NCBI RefSeq assembly: GCF_001625215.2
Contig: NC_030387.2
Coordinates: 41,191,606 to 41,255,605, forward strand
DNA from: Daucus carota subsp. sativus
Taxonomy: Eukaryota > Streptophyta > Magnoliopsida > Apiales > Apiaceae
Length of the DNA: 64,000 nt
Reading direction: 5' to 3'
Below the pieces are notes generated by a model. It had not been told where the DNA came from, ran no database searches, and saw only the letters and a program-made list of their open reading frames with translations. Both the position numbers and the translations under genes were made by a program. This document shows positions 12,800-26,800 of this stretch, piece after piece; within the stretch, counting starts at the first letter, position 1, and each line of letters opens with the position of its first letter.

Positions 12800-15700
12800 T
12801 CAGCGGCGGGTCATGTGAGGTTTCTCTAGTCCTCCCCACGAACCTGGAACCGAGCCTGAACCTGAACGGGAACCATATAAAGGGCTCTTCTCAACAGCAC
12901 CCTAATGCAGCATGAAAACTTTCACTTGTTAACTCATGCTGCATATAACATGTAGTGATTAAATATCAGCAATTCATTACAGCAACTGTACCATGTGGAC
13001 CCTGTATCCGTCCCCAAAAGGTGCATGGAAACCTCCTTCCGAAGTGTTAACATTCATCCCATATTTGCCACCTGTGGCTGACAACAGATTAACATAACGC
13101 CAATAATTAATTCACCTGAAACTTGAGAGCTGTTTTATCCATAGTTTTCAGCTTCTGCTATCCTAATAGACTTACTTCAGTTTCTTCTATGCAATTGGTT
13201 TTAGAAGAGAGTATCTAACACGTAAGGACAATGAGCTGGAAGAGTTACACAAGTGACAAGACACAGCAATGAATGGACTAAAAAAGTCCAGAATATGATA
13301 CTTAAACAACTGGAGTTAACTCCCATCTCCAACCAATGGAAGAGGGCAAGCAGCCCGTCTCTTACTTCCTCTACAGACAGCAATGAAGAGAAGCTCAATA
13401 CCTTCGACAAGGACTCAGAGATCTAAGAATTTAGTAAATTCACCAACACATCAGTTTTGATGGCGATGCATGAGTTTAAAGGTCATGCAGGGCAATCAAT
13501 CACAGGGTTGTCAGAGTTGGGGTTTAGAAATGATAAAATGGTATTGGACAAAAACAGTTAAACAAGGTTTCTAAGTCAAAAGGACAACAAATTCAAGATT
13601 TACTAGCAGTCCACTAATGTACGTGAACTCAAAACTATCACTCTACTCTAACACTGCCGAAGATTCACTAGTCACTAAAGTACCATGCCTCCTTTTTTTC
13701 TTCACGCAGAAAACAATAACCTATCAAACCAGCGGTTATTGTATTTGTATCAGAGAAAAAACCTGTCTAGTTAATGGTATAGAATAACAAAATATCTCGA
13801 GCTTAATATCATACTTTTATTCTAAGGCCGTCAGGTTATACATGTGCAAATATACAGCTTAGATTTATAGAAACATGCTGAGGATAAATTGTTTGTGTTC
13901 ATGGAGGATTTCAAATAATCAATATGTTGCTGCCGATGTAAATGTTTTTGTGATTTTCTGTGTTTATAGGCAAGGATTGTAGAGAAACAAGTAAGAAACA
14001 CTGTTTACAACTAGTGATTAGCAAGATAACAGATAGAATGGAGAGAATTCTAGAGAGAAGTAGAGAGAAACTTGTTGAAAAAAGCCAGGTTTTAGAGTGA
14101 GAAAGTAGTTATAGAGAGAGAAACAAGAAATAAGCAGTTGGTGGAATAAGATTCCATTCTCCGTATTCAAATTCAACATGCCTGATAAATACAACTCAGA
14201 CTTCTATTTATAGGGTTCACATCCTCTGAGTAATAAGAAAGTACTAAACTGCCCTTCCCTAGTACTATACTGATACTAACAGTCTAATAAGAAGAATGCT
14301 AATGCTGTTGTTGGTGCAATCATAACATTCCTCTCCCCTTAAATTGCACCATGTCCTCATGGTCTTCTGCTCTGACCTTCACCCTTCCTTCCACCTGGAT
14401 CAAGTAGATCTCTTCCCTGTTTGCTTGATGTTTCATGGAAAAGTCTAACAGTACACATATTTGATTCAGGAGGAAACTCCAAGGTGTTTTACTTGGTGTT
14501 TCTACTGGTATTCCAAAGCTTAAACACTGGTCACTAGATTTGTTAAGGGAAATGACCTATGCACTCAAGGAAAAAGAAAGTACAGTGGCTGAATCATTAT
14601 CCAACATGCATGAAGACACAAAGTGGAGAAGTGCAAGATTAACCATGAGGACATGGTTTATTTTCAAGGAGGGAGATATGTTAGTAGTGTCATACTGTCA
14701 TTTCATTACTAGAAGTTACTTACAGTTGAGGTTTGCCTATAAATACTTGATAAGTTTTGTATTTCCAATTATGTTGAATTTGAATATAGAAAATGGAATC
14801 TATTTCCACCAACTGCTTCTCTCTCTTGTTTCTCTCTCTGTAACTACTTTCTCACTCTAAAACTCTAGCTTTCTCTAAAATTTCTCTCTACTTCTCTCTA
14901 GAATTCTCACAATTCTATATGTTATCTTGCTAATCTCTAGTATTAAACATTGTTACTTGTTTCTCCACAATCCTAGCCTAACAGAAAATCACAAAAACAT
15001 TTACAAAATCAGAAAACTCAAAGGTCAATTCCTGACAATTGCAACATGCATTGGAAATTTAGAACTATGATCAGTGGGTTGAGGCAAGAGTTTGAGGTGG
15101 TTTGACGTAAGTGTGTGGTCGTGATACGGACAAAGGAATTATCAAATTAATTTGTATATACTATATACAGTATAACATATTATCTTCAGAATATTATATA
15201 GTTACTCCTTGGGAGGGTTTTAGTACTAATATGAACGTACATAATTATAAATATTAAAGATTTTAGCATGTTATAGTAGTGGAATAACAAAAAATTGTTT
15301 TCCTTCATCTAGCAAGTTTACGTATTTTTCCACTTTTGGGATATCTATGTTAACAACTGTAATAAAGAAACAGACCAATACCATAAATTGTTGGAAAATT
15401 TTGAGAATCTATTTCTGTCTCTCCTGTTGTGGAGATGGGTTGTATATGTATATTATTTTACCTGTCTTCCACCTATTGTCCTACATCAAGTGGTAGTATG
15501 GTACCAACTACCAAGTACTTTAAAATTTTCCTACTTCCTTTCTCCCCTATATATAGCCTCAAAAACTCAGTTAAATAACCAACATGAAAGATGACATGCA
15601 GCAGAAATTGTCATGGCCTGGCCTCGAATGCAAGGTTTTTATGACATGACGAGGCTCGAGGATATGGCGGCCGTCATGGAGTCCGTACGGCATCTATATG

Positions 15701-16962
15701 GGCGCATGAAGCCATTAATATGTAAGAAGTAATGACAAATCTACATATTATAATATATATTACTCAAGAGAGCAAATACCAAAGACAATATCACTGACAC
15801 GCGTACCGTAAAATCGAACCACTACTACTTAAAATATTGATATGATACGACCAACATGTTAGTATGTACAGAAGACAACCAAGGAGAGTTGCATCAATTT
15901 TGAATGAACCTGTTTTAAGCCAATTTTTTTATATTATTATTATTACTATTATTATTATTATCATCATTATTATTATTATTATTATTTAAGTATATTATTA
16001 AGAATATTTTGGTTTTTTTGTCTCCTTTTATCTAGCATTAGACTAGGTTATCAAACATCGAGCACAACATTAGTTGCATCAGGGACTTAAACAATTTTAA
16101 TGAAATGAGACATCCTTTCTCTTTTTTGTTAGCTGGTAGAGCATATAATAATATAGTTGAAAATAAGACAACATTACCAGCAGCCCATGGTCTAACATCA
16201 GCATTTGGATGTTCAGCGCGAAGCTTTTCCACTTCACGTGCCATGGACACCAAATTCTTCTCCATTGCTTGTCTCTGCTCCATTAGTTCGATGTTTGCCT
16301 TCTTTTCATAATCAAAAGCAGTTCTATAACATAAAACAATAGTTGTAAGCCCTGTATGAACATGTAAGAAGCTAAAACATGGTTTATTTCGAGCAAAATT
16401 GCTCCCCGCTATGGAAATTAGAACTAGATATCAACCTGGCTCGCATAAGTTCCTGGTGCAGTCCATCAACCTCGGCCCTCAAAAGTGGAATCTGCTGGTT
16501 ATCTTTTTGCAATTTCTCAAGGTCTTTTGTAAGAGTTTTCACTTGCACAGATAGATTCTGATTAACAGAATTCAGCTTTTTAACTTCAGAACGGAGTTGG
16601 GCTGCCTCATTTTTTAAAGGCTCAGTAGCATGAAGTTCAGCTTCTAGCTTCTGGCCTCTCTCAATAAGCTCCCTTGAATGACGTTCTTGATCTGCACGAA
16701 TCTCACTGATGACGAAATTCATACGACTAAGTTCTTCTTTAGCAGCCCCCAACTCTTGCTGCATTGCTATTCGATCATCAACCATCCTCCTATTTTCACC
16801 GAAAAGCCTCCGGATTTCAAGATGCTGGATTTCAAGTTCTTCCTCCAATAAAGCAGGGTGGGGTGGCAAAGGACCACGACCAACATGTCCTTGTGGGTGA
16901 TATGGGTGATATCCCCGACGATTGTCAAGGGCCTCCCGAGGAACACGATTTCTACTAGCCAT
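12800..16962 (-). CDS. FLX-like coiled-coil protein
   Basis: Four exons on the minus strand (16962-16436, 16323-16178, 13077-12992, 12901-12800) join in frame to 286 residues. After a Gly/Pro/His-rich N-terminus (residues 1-34) comes a long charged coiled coil to about residue 215, starting [15 protein letters not shown] Gly/Ser-rich tail contains the family block [15 protein letters not shown]. This is the layout of the FLX (FLOWERING LOCUS C EXPRESSOR) family; FLX itself acts with FRIGIDA in promoting FLC transcription, and the role of the other members is less clear. The length fits the short FLX-like members such as Arabidopsis FLL3. The second intron is 3.1 kb and holds an inverted pair of LTR-retrotransposon ends, which explains why the last two exons lie so far away. 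The phase across this intron matches exactly. Confidence 0.9.
13937..14327 (-). mobile_element. LTR (3' end of a retrotransposon), inverted copy 1
   Basis: On the minus strand, a purine-rich tract AAGGGGAGAGGAA (14328-14340) is followed by TGTTATGATTG and a 391-bp segment ending in TTTACA, so the segment has TG...CA ends. Just before the tract is CCATGAGGACATGG, also found before the other LTR at 14679-15005. This is the arrangement at the 3' end of an LTR element: polyprotein end, polypurine tract, LTR. No reverse transcriptase or integrase remains. Confidence 0.75.
14679..15005 (+). mobile_element. LTR (3' end of a retrotransposon), inverted copy 2
   Basis: On the plus strand CCATGAGGACATGG, then the purine tract AAGGAGGGAGATA, is followed by a 327-bp segment starting TGTTAGTAGTG and ending CATTTACA. 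It aligns along most of its length with the reverse complement of 13937-14327. Shared blocks include TTCCACCAACTGCTT, AACTACTTTCTCACTC and TTATCTTGCTAAT. The two copies point at each other's internal ends, so the intron contains a large imperfect inverted repeat. Confidence 0.75.
15931..15986. repeat. (TTA)n microsatellite in FLX-like intron
   Basis: A nearly pure TTA/ATT run with a few C substitutions lies in the second intron of the FLX-like gene, about 190 bp from the acceptor-distal exon 2. Confidence 0.9.
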
Positions 16963-19900
16963 TGTGAATCAATCTACTCACTAAGAAAATAGTTGGTTAG
17001 ATTTTAGACATAAGCAGAATACAATGCTACATCAAACTAAAACTTATTTCTTCCATTCTCATTAAACGGGTTGTAATCTCATGATCAAACCCCTTAGTAC
17101 CAGTTAACCACTCTGATAACCGAATTTCTACATATAACACCTCTTAATCTTCAGTAGTTAAAATATTCATTAAATTATCAACAATTAGTATCTATATGTT
17201 ACTAATAAATCTTCATCCAGACACAGAGTATATAATTAATAATTCGATTTTTTTTTTTTGTTCATACATGAAACAAATGAGTATTAAAACTGATAATCAG
17301 CCTGTCTCCAATTAATTATATGCCCAAAAACAAAACCTAATATGAAATCAATAATTGATTATTGTGCCCTAAGTTAGGAGCTGAAGCTAAAAAAAGACAT
17401 ACTATTACAAAGCATGAATGGAACGAAAGTTGAAGTGGATTGTGAATTTAACCTCGTGGAGAAGGCAAGACGATAATCGCACCCACGAATATTGGTGCCG
17501 CGATATGTAAAATATATTTATTGCTTTAATCACTGTGTAGCTGCCCGGTTAGTATGTCCTGTAGCCGCAGGCACCGCCCCAAACTTGGGTAATGGGTCAA
17601 GTGTATTCCATCTCAAAATTAAAATTAAAGAATATTTAAAATTATATAATAAATTGGATTTTAAATAATAAATTAAATTTGGTGGACAGTCAATTATATT
17701 TTATGTTAATTTTTATAATAGATTTATAAAAAAAATTATATTTACTTTCTTTTTTTTTGGCAAAGATGTTTATTTTCAATTAGCCTAACCATATATTTGA
17801 ACTAGTTCGCTTTAATTATAAATAAGATTACGTATAATGTAGTCAATGTAAAAAGTGATAAGTGAAATATATATTAATATTATACACTGTAATTCTTATT
17901 TTAGCATATATTTAATTACAACCTTACAAATTTATGTAAAACGTTCTAGACAAAATTATTAATATTATTAAAAACAATATAACATATCATAATCAATTGG
18001 AATTTTTAAATTTTGACAGTTACCTAATAGCAAGCTAATAAGCTTGTGTTTAATATAAATTACCTGGTTGCTTTGTATTTCGGTTAACATTGTTTGAAGT
18101 ATAATAAGATGTTTAACTCTTAGTTTTTTGCATATAATAACTCCACTCGTGAAAAAATTTAGTTAAAATATGAGTTGTCATATCAAAAATAAGAAATACA
18201 TATAATATTATAAAAATATCACATTTCAATCATACCTTCGTGAGCCGACCGCAAAAGGATTATCACATAAGATAACACATCATGTTTATACCTCTTGTGA
18301 TCATCTTCATGAGAAATGTTTAGGAAACTTTTGCTTGCGCGGGGAGGAGCGCTTTAAGTATAAGTAGCCTCATTTATCAATTAGTACCGAGGAATAAAAT
18401 CTAAGAATAATTAGAGAAAATGACTCAAATAATGTATTTTTGATTGACACATGCCCATAATATCAGTATTCGAGAAAATTGTCTTTTTTACCTAGTTGTC
18501 TACGCATGTCTGAGATGCGTACATGATGTCCACCTGTCCCTATCCTCTGTTATCTTTCCCTTTTGCCAACGGTCCATTTTCTGTGTTGAGATCCTTCTTT
18601 GCTTAGCATCATCTTCTTTTTGATACACGCATTTACGTGGTGCGCACCCTTCATATAAGAATATTCCAGTTACATATTCAACACGTATTATTAGAATGCA
18701 TAGTCAAAACTTTGCTAATGAATATACGCAAGTACAAGATGCGTATTTTTTGTTAAAAATTGTAAAACTTGACCACGCAGGTTTAGCATGCGCATCCGAT
18801 TGGTTATTTTGGGCAGTCTCTTCCGCCTATAGACATTTGGGGCATTCTTGTTTAAAATATGGATATTTTGGTGCTTCACCCGAATAATTAATTGTAATTT
18901 AATGTATATTGGATTATATATAAGTCCCATATAATTCATTATGAGATAGAGTTCAAACGTTGAATGCATATTGGGCTATATATAATATCTAATATAATCA
19001 TTTTAACAAATCAAGTTATATATGTACTTATGTATTTGTAATCCTTTCTTCATCTCTGTTCATCAATGAAAATATAAACACCGATATTATTTTTATTAGA
19101 ATATTGGCGAAAGGCTTTGCTATGTACTACGGGTAAATTGTTGAAAATTTTCTTAATAATATTTTTTACAAAGCGGAGTTTGATGAGTCGTCCTTGTCTC
19201 GGAATAAAAAAGTGTATTTGGATAAGTCATGAAGGGCCAGTTATAGCGAATATTTAGAAAGAGGCTGAATGAGAAAGCGAATTCTATTAAAAATTTTAAG
19301 CGATAGCTGACAAAATTTACATATGACTCGATGTCCTGTATATGTTTGTTGCAAAATTTCTGAGAGAAAAGAAAACTCTAATTCTCTTTACAATCACGAA
19401 TCATAACTTATCATTTCAGCCGCTCTTATTTTCTTCACCACCACTCCGAGGATCAAGTACAACCATAAATCTTAACCCCGACTACAATCTCAATTTGTCA
19501 TGACTCTCATAACATATACATATAACATACTACCATATTAATATGCATGTAAAATTTAAACAATCATATACAAATATAGGATCATGTTCAATAGAGAACC
19601 ATTAAAGAGAGAACCCATAGAACCTTTCTAGTATTAGTTAGGGTTCTGCACATGCAAAAAATGTCAATATCTATGTATTATACTCTAAAATTATATTTGA
19701 ACACACATAACGATGAAAAACATGTATTAGATTTAGATTCTAAAAATCTATTTAATATTTAAGATTCTGCAGCAAAACTTTAGTAGTTCTATAATTCCGT
19801 CTTAAGGACCGGTTCTATCTCGAGCGCGACCCGACAAGTATATAAAAGATTAGAGGGGAAATCACACTTTAAGAATACTAAAAACATTTTATCATCAAAA

Positions 19901-20883
19901 TTAAGCATGCTATTTACACTTAAATTCTTTTAAACATGTTTTATCACCCAACTTTCTATCTTAACTTGATTATCCAATAATCGCTCATAATTACACTCGC
20001 TCATACAATGCACTTTTTCCCCATAATATTAGATAGAGGGGTGTAATATTCTGTCTTAGGCCGGTGTAAAAGAAAAAAATAAAAGGTGATAGTCCAACAG
20101 CCCAGCCTCACACAGAGAGGAAAACAACCCATAAATATGTTCTGCCGCGCGCCGTCTTTGCTTTGTTGAATTTTAAAAAGACATGGACGGTCAGTGGATC
20201 CCATCACGCCATTGTGTTTGGTCAGATTTCTATGTTCCGTCCTTTAATCACAACCGTTGATCCAGACGCCGTTGTGTATAAACTCCGTTATCTACATATT
20301 GCCCCGCACGTACCTTCATTTAATTTTTTTATATACTCCTCTTAGCTGATTTCTTTGAGTAAGTAAAATGAATAAAATTATATAAATTATTATTATTTAA
20401 TTAAACTAATATATAAATAGATAAAGGAATGTAAATGAAAATTTTGGGATGATTGTGTTATGTGTTGGAAATTTAAATGCAATTTGAAAATCAAGATTAC
20501 GTTCCCTACATATTTAACATTAAACACGGCGTTTTTTTTCTTGCTAAAATTTAAAAAATTATCAATGTACATATTTTTAAGTTAAACTACTACCTCTGGC
20601 AAAAAAAAAAAAAGAGTTAAACTACTACCAGAACTTTCAAATATTTAAAATGTTGCCGAGCCTGTTTTTTTTTTTTAAATTTTATTTTATATTTTATACA
20701 CAGCTAAACGTTGCACATACTTACGAAAAAGGGGAATGTTTTAAATGTTAATTATCGAACAGTGAAGTCCACTTTTCAACGGGGTTTTAAATTAAAAAAA
20801 TTTCCTCGCGAGAGGATCTCGTTTATTTCACCGTCAAATATCTTTCAATTCTTTCAACCACCAGTCCAATCCAGCTTCAAGCC
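16963..20883. other. Intergenic region between divergent FLX-like and RHD3-like genes
   Basis: These 3.9 kb separate two genes transcribed away from each other, so both promoters should lie here. The sequence is AT-rich. The short open frames inside have no recognisable homology. A stretch near 19590-19830 contains a 44-bp segment (19672-19715) about 86% identical to 54462-54505 inside the Mutator-type foldback element, so a degraded relative of that family may lie here. Confidence 0.55.
19672..19715 (+). repeat. Segment shared with the foldback element at 54.2-54.9 kb
   Basis: It shares TATGTATTATA, AAATTAT and TGAACACACA followed by ACGATG with 54462-54505, with about 38 of 44 positions equal. 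The surrounding sequence does not show the long inverted arms, so only a remnant or a distant relative is supported. Confidence 0.5.
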
Positions 20884-23800
20884 ATGGGTATCAACTTCTA
20901 TTACACTCCTGATCTACATGATCTGATTGTATTATTGCTTTGATTTCGTTAATTACTGCTTGATTATTGATTTAATTCGGTTGCTCTGCTCCAATTTGAT
21001 ATTGTTCTTGTTAGGTTTTTTATTGTTATTATGTTTTGTTTGAATGCGATTGATTGAGTTTGTTAGATCAGGGATCAGTTGAATTGGAGCGATGAATTAT
21101 GGTTTCGACGAGTGATTGAACTTGATTGGAGCTTGGTTAAGTTGTTTGATGTGTTTTTAGATGATGGATGGGAGATGAGAGCTATCGGAGACTCGAGAAC
21201 AGTTACTGTAGGTTATTTATTGTAGAGTGATGGATACGAGGTCCAAGGCTTCGATAAACCTTAGTTAGCAAGTTGTATGTAGTTCAAGGCATTGTAGAAA
21301 GTTGTATTGTTATACATTACTGTTTTTACGCTAATTATAGATTTGATTAGTGCTGAAAACAGTTCTGTTTCTAATTAAACATTACAAGAGGTTTAAAATC
21401 CTGATTAGGAGAAATTTATAGAGTGAGAAATGAGCATATGCTGTTTGTATAGGAGTAATAAATATTCATGCTAGATCCAAAGATCATGATCCATGTTGCA
21501 TAAAATTTTCGTGTGTGACGGGTGCTGAGCGGATATGTGTATATCGATTGTTTCAGGTAAAGACGGTGAATGTTGCTCCACTCATCTCATAGAAGGCGAT
21601 GGGACTTTTAATGCTTCCGGGCTCGAAAATTTTATAAAAGAAGTTAAGCTGTCTGAATGCGGACTTTCATATGCAGTTGTATCGATCATGGGTCCACAAA
21701 GTAGTGGTATGTATTGTATTTTGGATAAGTAGCATCCTGTCTAATAATGATAATTACTTGCGATATTTGAAGGGGCCAAGAATATAGGTTTGATGCCATT
21801 CCCTTCTTAATACCTGAAAGTACTAATATCACTTATGGAGCGTTCCTAATTAAGCAATAGTTCTCCATCGGTTTATTCACGGTATTCTGTAATTTTTTCA
21901 GGAAAAAGTACACTACTCAATCATCTGTTTCACACGAACTTCAGGGAGATGGATGCCTATAGAGGGAGGTATGCGTGATAATTTTTTTGGATGATATTTG
22001 AAACCTAGCCTGTACACAAAGGATCTGACAGTATTTATCTCATATCAGGTCCCAAACTACGAAAGGAATATGGATGGCAAGATGCGCTGGCATTGAGCCT
22101 TGTACCATCGTAATGGATCTGGAGGGTACTGATGGAAGAGAACGGGGAGAGGTGTTATGTCATTTCTTATTTTCACCAATATTTTTAAACAATTACGCTA
22201 TGTATTTACTAATTTTTTTTTGTCAACCTATCCTATTTAGTCACTTCTTTATATACTTACTTTGCTCGTCTTAGCAATTCAAATACTGACAAGGATCAGT
22301 GCTAAATTGAGATACAATTGATTGATTCACTTCTTTTGTAGCAAACATATTTGATCAGAATTCTTGTAGTATATCTGCTACTAAATTTCTTTGATTTCTA
22401 AATAGAAAAAAAAATAATATTATTTTGGTACTCCCTCAACTCTGTAAACTTCTTTTTTTCAGGATGATACTGCATTCGAAAAGCAGAGTGCTCTCTTTGC
22501 CCTTGCTGTTTCAGATATAGTGCTAATAAATATGTATGTTTAGATATAATGCTAATAAATATGTATGTTCGCTTCAGTTTTCAGCACACACTTGTGTATC
22601 CCAGTCAGAAAATACTAATTATGAATTATATATATTGTTAGAAATATAGTTTCAGTTCTCCTATATCTTTTGATACTTAGGTGGTGTCATGACATTGGAA
22701 GGGAGCAGGCTGCAAACAAGCCACTTTTGAAGACCGTATTTCAGGTAAAAATAATGTGTAAAGCTCTTGTTTTAGGCCGCAAATGCATCCATGGTTTAGC
22801 ATAACTTATGACGTAAAATGATGACCATTTACAGGTCATGATGCGATTATTCAGTCCTCGTAAAACAACTTTAATGTTTGTCATACGTGATAAAACAAGG
22901 GTGAGGCTCCTCTATTCATAATACTTTGTTATGTCTGGTATGACTTGATATATTTACTTTAAATTTGTTGATAAATCTGCACACTAGATGTAGAACGATT
23001 GTCTTGAAAATGCATTATAAGTTGGCTGCTTATCATGAAGTTTATATGTTTTCATGTTAGACGCCTCTGGAAAATTTGGAACCTGTTTTGAGGGAAGATG
23101 TACAAAAGGTAAGGTGTGTTCTGCTTTTTCATGTTCCAAAATAATTTTTTTTGTTAATTTTCTAATCATACCTTCATTGTAGATATGGGATTCTGTTCCC
23201 AAGCCACAAGCCCACAAGGAAACCCCACTTAGTGAGTTTTTTAATGTAAGTACCCTAACACATTTTAATATGAACTATTAATTAAGATAACAGTCATGTA
23301 CAAGTCATTAATGTTTGGTTAAATTTCCTAGGTTGAAGTTGTGGCTCTATCTAGTTACGAAGAGAAGGAAGAGCAATTCAGAGAGCAGGTACATTCTGAA
23401 CTCAAACATGCATATGTATTTTCATTTAAGGGGACAGTTGACAGTATTGCATGGCGGAAGATCTTAACTTCTATTTTTCTTCTGTTATTGTGCTTTCATG
23501 GAAGAATTTATAACAAACTTGCTGTTAGCTAAGCAACCTTTTCATGGTTCTTCGTTATCATCTATTCATCTGCTTATTGTACTAACAAGTTTCTTGATAA
23601 CTTCACAACATCAACATAATAATATAATAAAAGAGATCATAAGTAACATCAATCTTTTTATATATATGGATTCGAGCATTAAATGAAGTTCATCCAGATA
23701 ATTGGATATCCAGATAATCTAGACTAGACCTTCAGTGGTAGGAGAAAGAGAACCAAATAATGGGGGGACTGAGAGACCACGAAAGAGATTAGATGATTAT

Positions 23801-26800
23801 TGGATCCTAAGGAGAATCCACCTGATATTATTCATAGCACATAACTAATATCCAAGACATCTCTGACTATGACAATGTATGTATAAAAATGACTACTATA
23901 CACAAGGCTGATTTCCATCTGACAACATGGAAGAAATTGGATCTACAATCCAATAGCATGGATTATTGGTTAATTTAATTTTTTTTCAATATATATTTTG
24001 ATGAAAATTATAAAATATACTTTTTATTATCTCTATACACGGTGACACTTGAATTTACATGTGATATGGTGAGGCTTTTTTACTGGCACGGGAAGATATC
24101 ATGTTTGATACAGACTCTTAGAAACCTTAAATTTTGTTACATATATGTTTCTATTTGGACAAGTGAAGGTTGCTAGCTTGAGGCAGCGATTCAACCAGTC
24201 CATAGCACCTGGCGGGCTTGCAGGAGATAGGAGGGGTGTGGTTCCCGCTTCAGGGTTTTCTTTCAGTTCACAAGAAATCTGGAGAGTCATTAAAGAGAAT
24301 AAGGATCTTGACCTGCCAGCACACAAGGTAATTTGTCAAAATTTACTTTGAATCTATCAACAAGATTGTTTTATTATCTTAGCTTACTGTGATGTTGTGT
24401 TTCCAATATTTCTATAGGTCATGGTTGCAACTGTACGTTGTGAAGAGATTGCGAATGAAAAATATTCATCATTTACTGCAAATAAGGTATCTTATCATAG
24501 TGTGCATCAAAATATTATTGTACATGTACATGTCATCTGTATGAGTCTTATGATATATCGTTGCTGCAGGATTGGTTGGAAGTGGAAGAGGCTGTGCAAT
24601 CTCATCCTGTACCAGGTTTTGGGAAGAAGCTTAGTTCGATTCTTGACACTTGTCTGTCTGAGTAAGTACATCTATTCAGGTCAATCTCTATGTGGCATTA
24701 CATTATCTTGAATATTGCATATACGTTATTTCAACTGTTATTGTTTTGAAGAATGATTCATTTTTTTTTCCGTCATTATATTATGATTTTCTATTGAATA
24801 TCATTTAGTACTGTCATCCGTGCTTTATTAAGTAATCATATATTAATTTTCTACATTTAGATAATAAGCTAATGCTTTACGATGGTCAGTGGGAAGGAGA
24901 GATACTTGATTTGTACTGTAAAAGGAATATAAGAGTTCTATGCATAAATATTTTTTGGTTGCATTGCTTTCTGTACATGTAGCAAAAGTACTGACCTTAT
25001 AAGTTTGTTTGCTGTTTTTTGATGTCCTATCTTCTGGCTCAAAATTATAATGTGGGTACTATCAAATCACCAAAAACCCAGCGTTGATTCATGAAAAAAG
25101 TTTTTTTCCCCAGATATGATGCAGAAGCTACATATTTTGAAGAGGGCGTTAGGTCTTCAAAGAGAAAGCAATTGGAAGAGAAACTGCTGCAGGTAATTTT
25201 TTTTTTTTTTTTGTGGATTTCGCATCTAAAATTAATTTCCTTATATCTGTTTGCAAATGGACTCTGGGACTTCTGATGGATGTGTTTTGCATCTTCACCT
25301 AATATCTTTCTGATTCACAGATTGTTCAACCAGCCTATCAATCCATGCTTGGGCATATTCGATCAAGAACACTAGACAAGTTTAAAGATGCATTGGATGA
25401 TGCTTTGAAAGGAGGACAAGGGTTTGCTGTTGCTGCTCGATATTCCACCAAGGCTTTCTTGAAATTTTTTGATGAAGAGAGTGCAGGTATTTAACTTGTA
25501 AAAAGGCATGGATATTAAATGAGTTGTAACGGTTGTTAAATGTTCATTGTCTCTACTCTACCATCCATCTTTGCAATTTTTACAAATTAGTACTCCCTCC
25601 ATCCCAAATTAGATGAGCTAGTTGACTTTGGGCACGTAACTTAAGGTGCATTGACCGTCTAGTTCCGAAGTTTATTTTTTTAAATTTTCTTTTGCAAACA
25701 AAAATTTCATATTTAAATTTTTATTTGCAAAAATAAAATTTTAAAAATAAGTAATGTAGCTATGCGGTCAATAGACTTTAAAATGCGTGCCCGAAGTCAA
25801 CGAGCTCATCTAATTTGGGATGGAGGGAGTATCATTTGTATTCATATGCTTTGCCTGGGTAATAAATTTAAGAAGTAAAAGCAGTTTTTTTATATGTTGT
25901 CCTTTATGAGAAGATTATCATGTTTAACCCACCCAAACAACATTTTCGTATAAGAGCATTCACATCGGGTGCTCTATTTCATTCCCCATCCCTAAATTTC
26001 GAGGAAATCTTGAATTTTAGTTGAAAAATGAGCTTGCATCCAATTCCCTATTTTAGGGACTATAAAATGAGTTCCCAAATAATGGGGACTTACTGTTTAT
26101 CCCCCATTTATATTCGATACAATATTTATGTGTTAAAGTAGTGAGAAATGATAAATTAATAGTTAGTAGTTAAAGTTGTGTAGAGAAGTAAGAGAAAGAA
26201 GTAATAAAGAAATATATAGAGATAGAAATGGGGAATGGGATGTAGTAACTTTTTAGATGATAAATATATTATAGGGATAAATTTAAGAAATTACTATTTT
26301 TAGTAAGAATATAAGGATGAGGATTGGGGTCTGGATGGGAATGCTCAGTAGGACTAAACGATCTCGTACCATATAGTTTGTTTATCAATAGAAGGGCCTC
26401 AATAATTTATGTTATTCTTTATTTAAGTTGATAGGCATCAATCATACTGTGATGCATGCTGGTCAAAGGTCAAAGGGAATAAAAATATATACCAGGCGAA
26501 AGAAAAGAAATTAGAATGTAAGGGCAAATTGGAGAATTGTGTTAGAAATAGAATATGCTGGGAATAGGAGTGGAGTAGTGGGTCCCTGAAGGCAGGTAAA
26601 AAAGGAGTAGGGAGTGTCCATTTTCTTTATGCAAGCTGTGAGTACTAAAGTTGTGGGAGAGAATTCTGGGGCTCTCGAATCACCCAGTACCTATCATTCT
26701 GTTTTATCCGTACCATTTTCTAGTAAAAGAGCCATTGGAGTGTGTGTTTTATTTTGTTTTCTCTTCAATTTTCTTAGAGATCTGCTGTTATTTCCCCTCT

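Noticed and set aside
14540-14860. 106-codon frame as a host gene
   Set aside because: It crosses the polypurine tract and LTR start of the retrotransposon fragment, so at most its first part is a polyprotein remnant.
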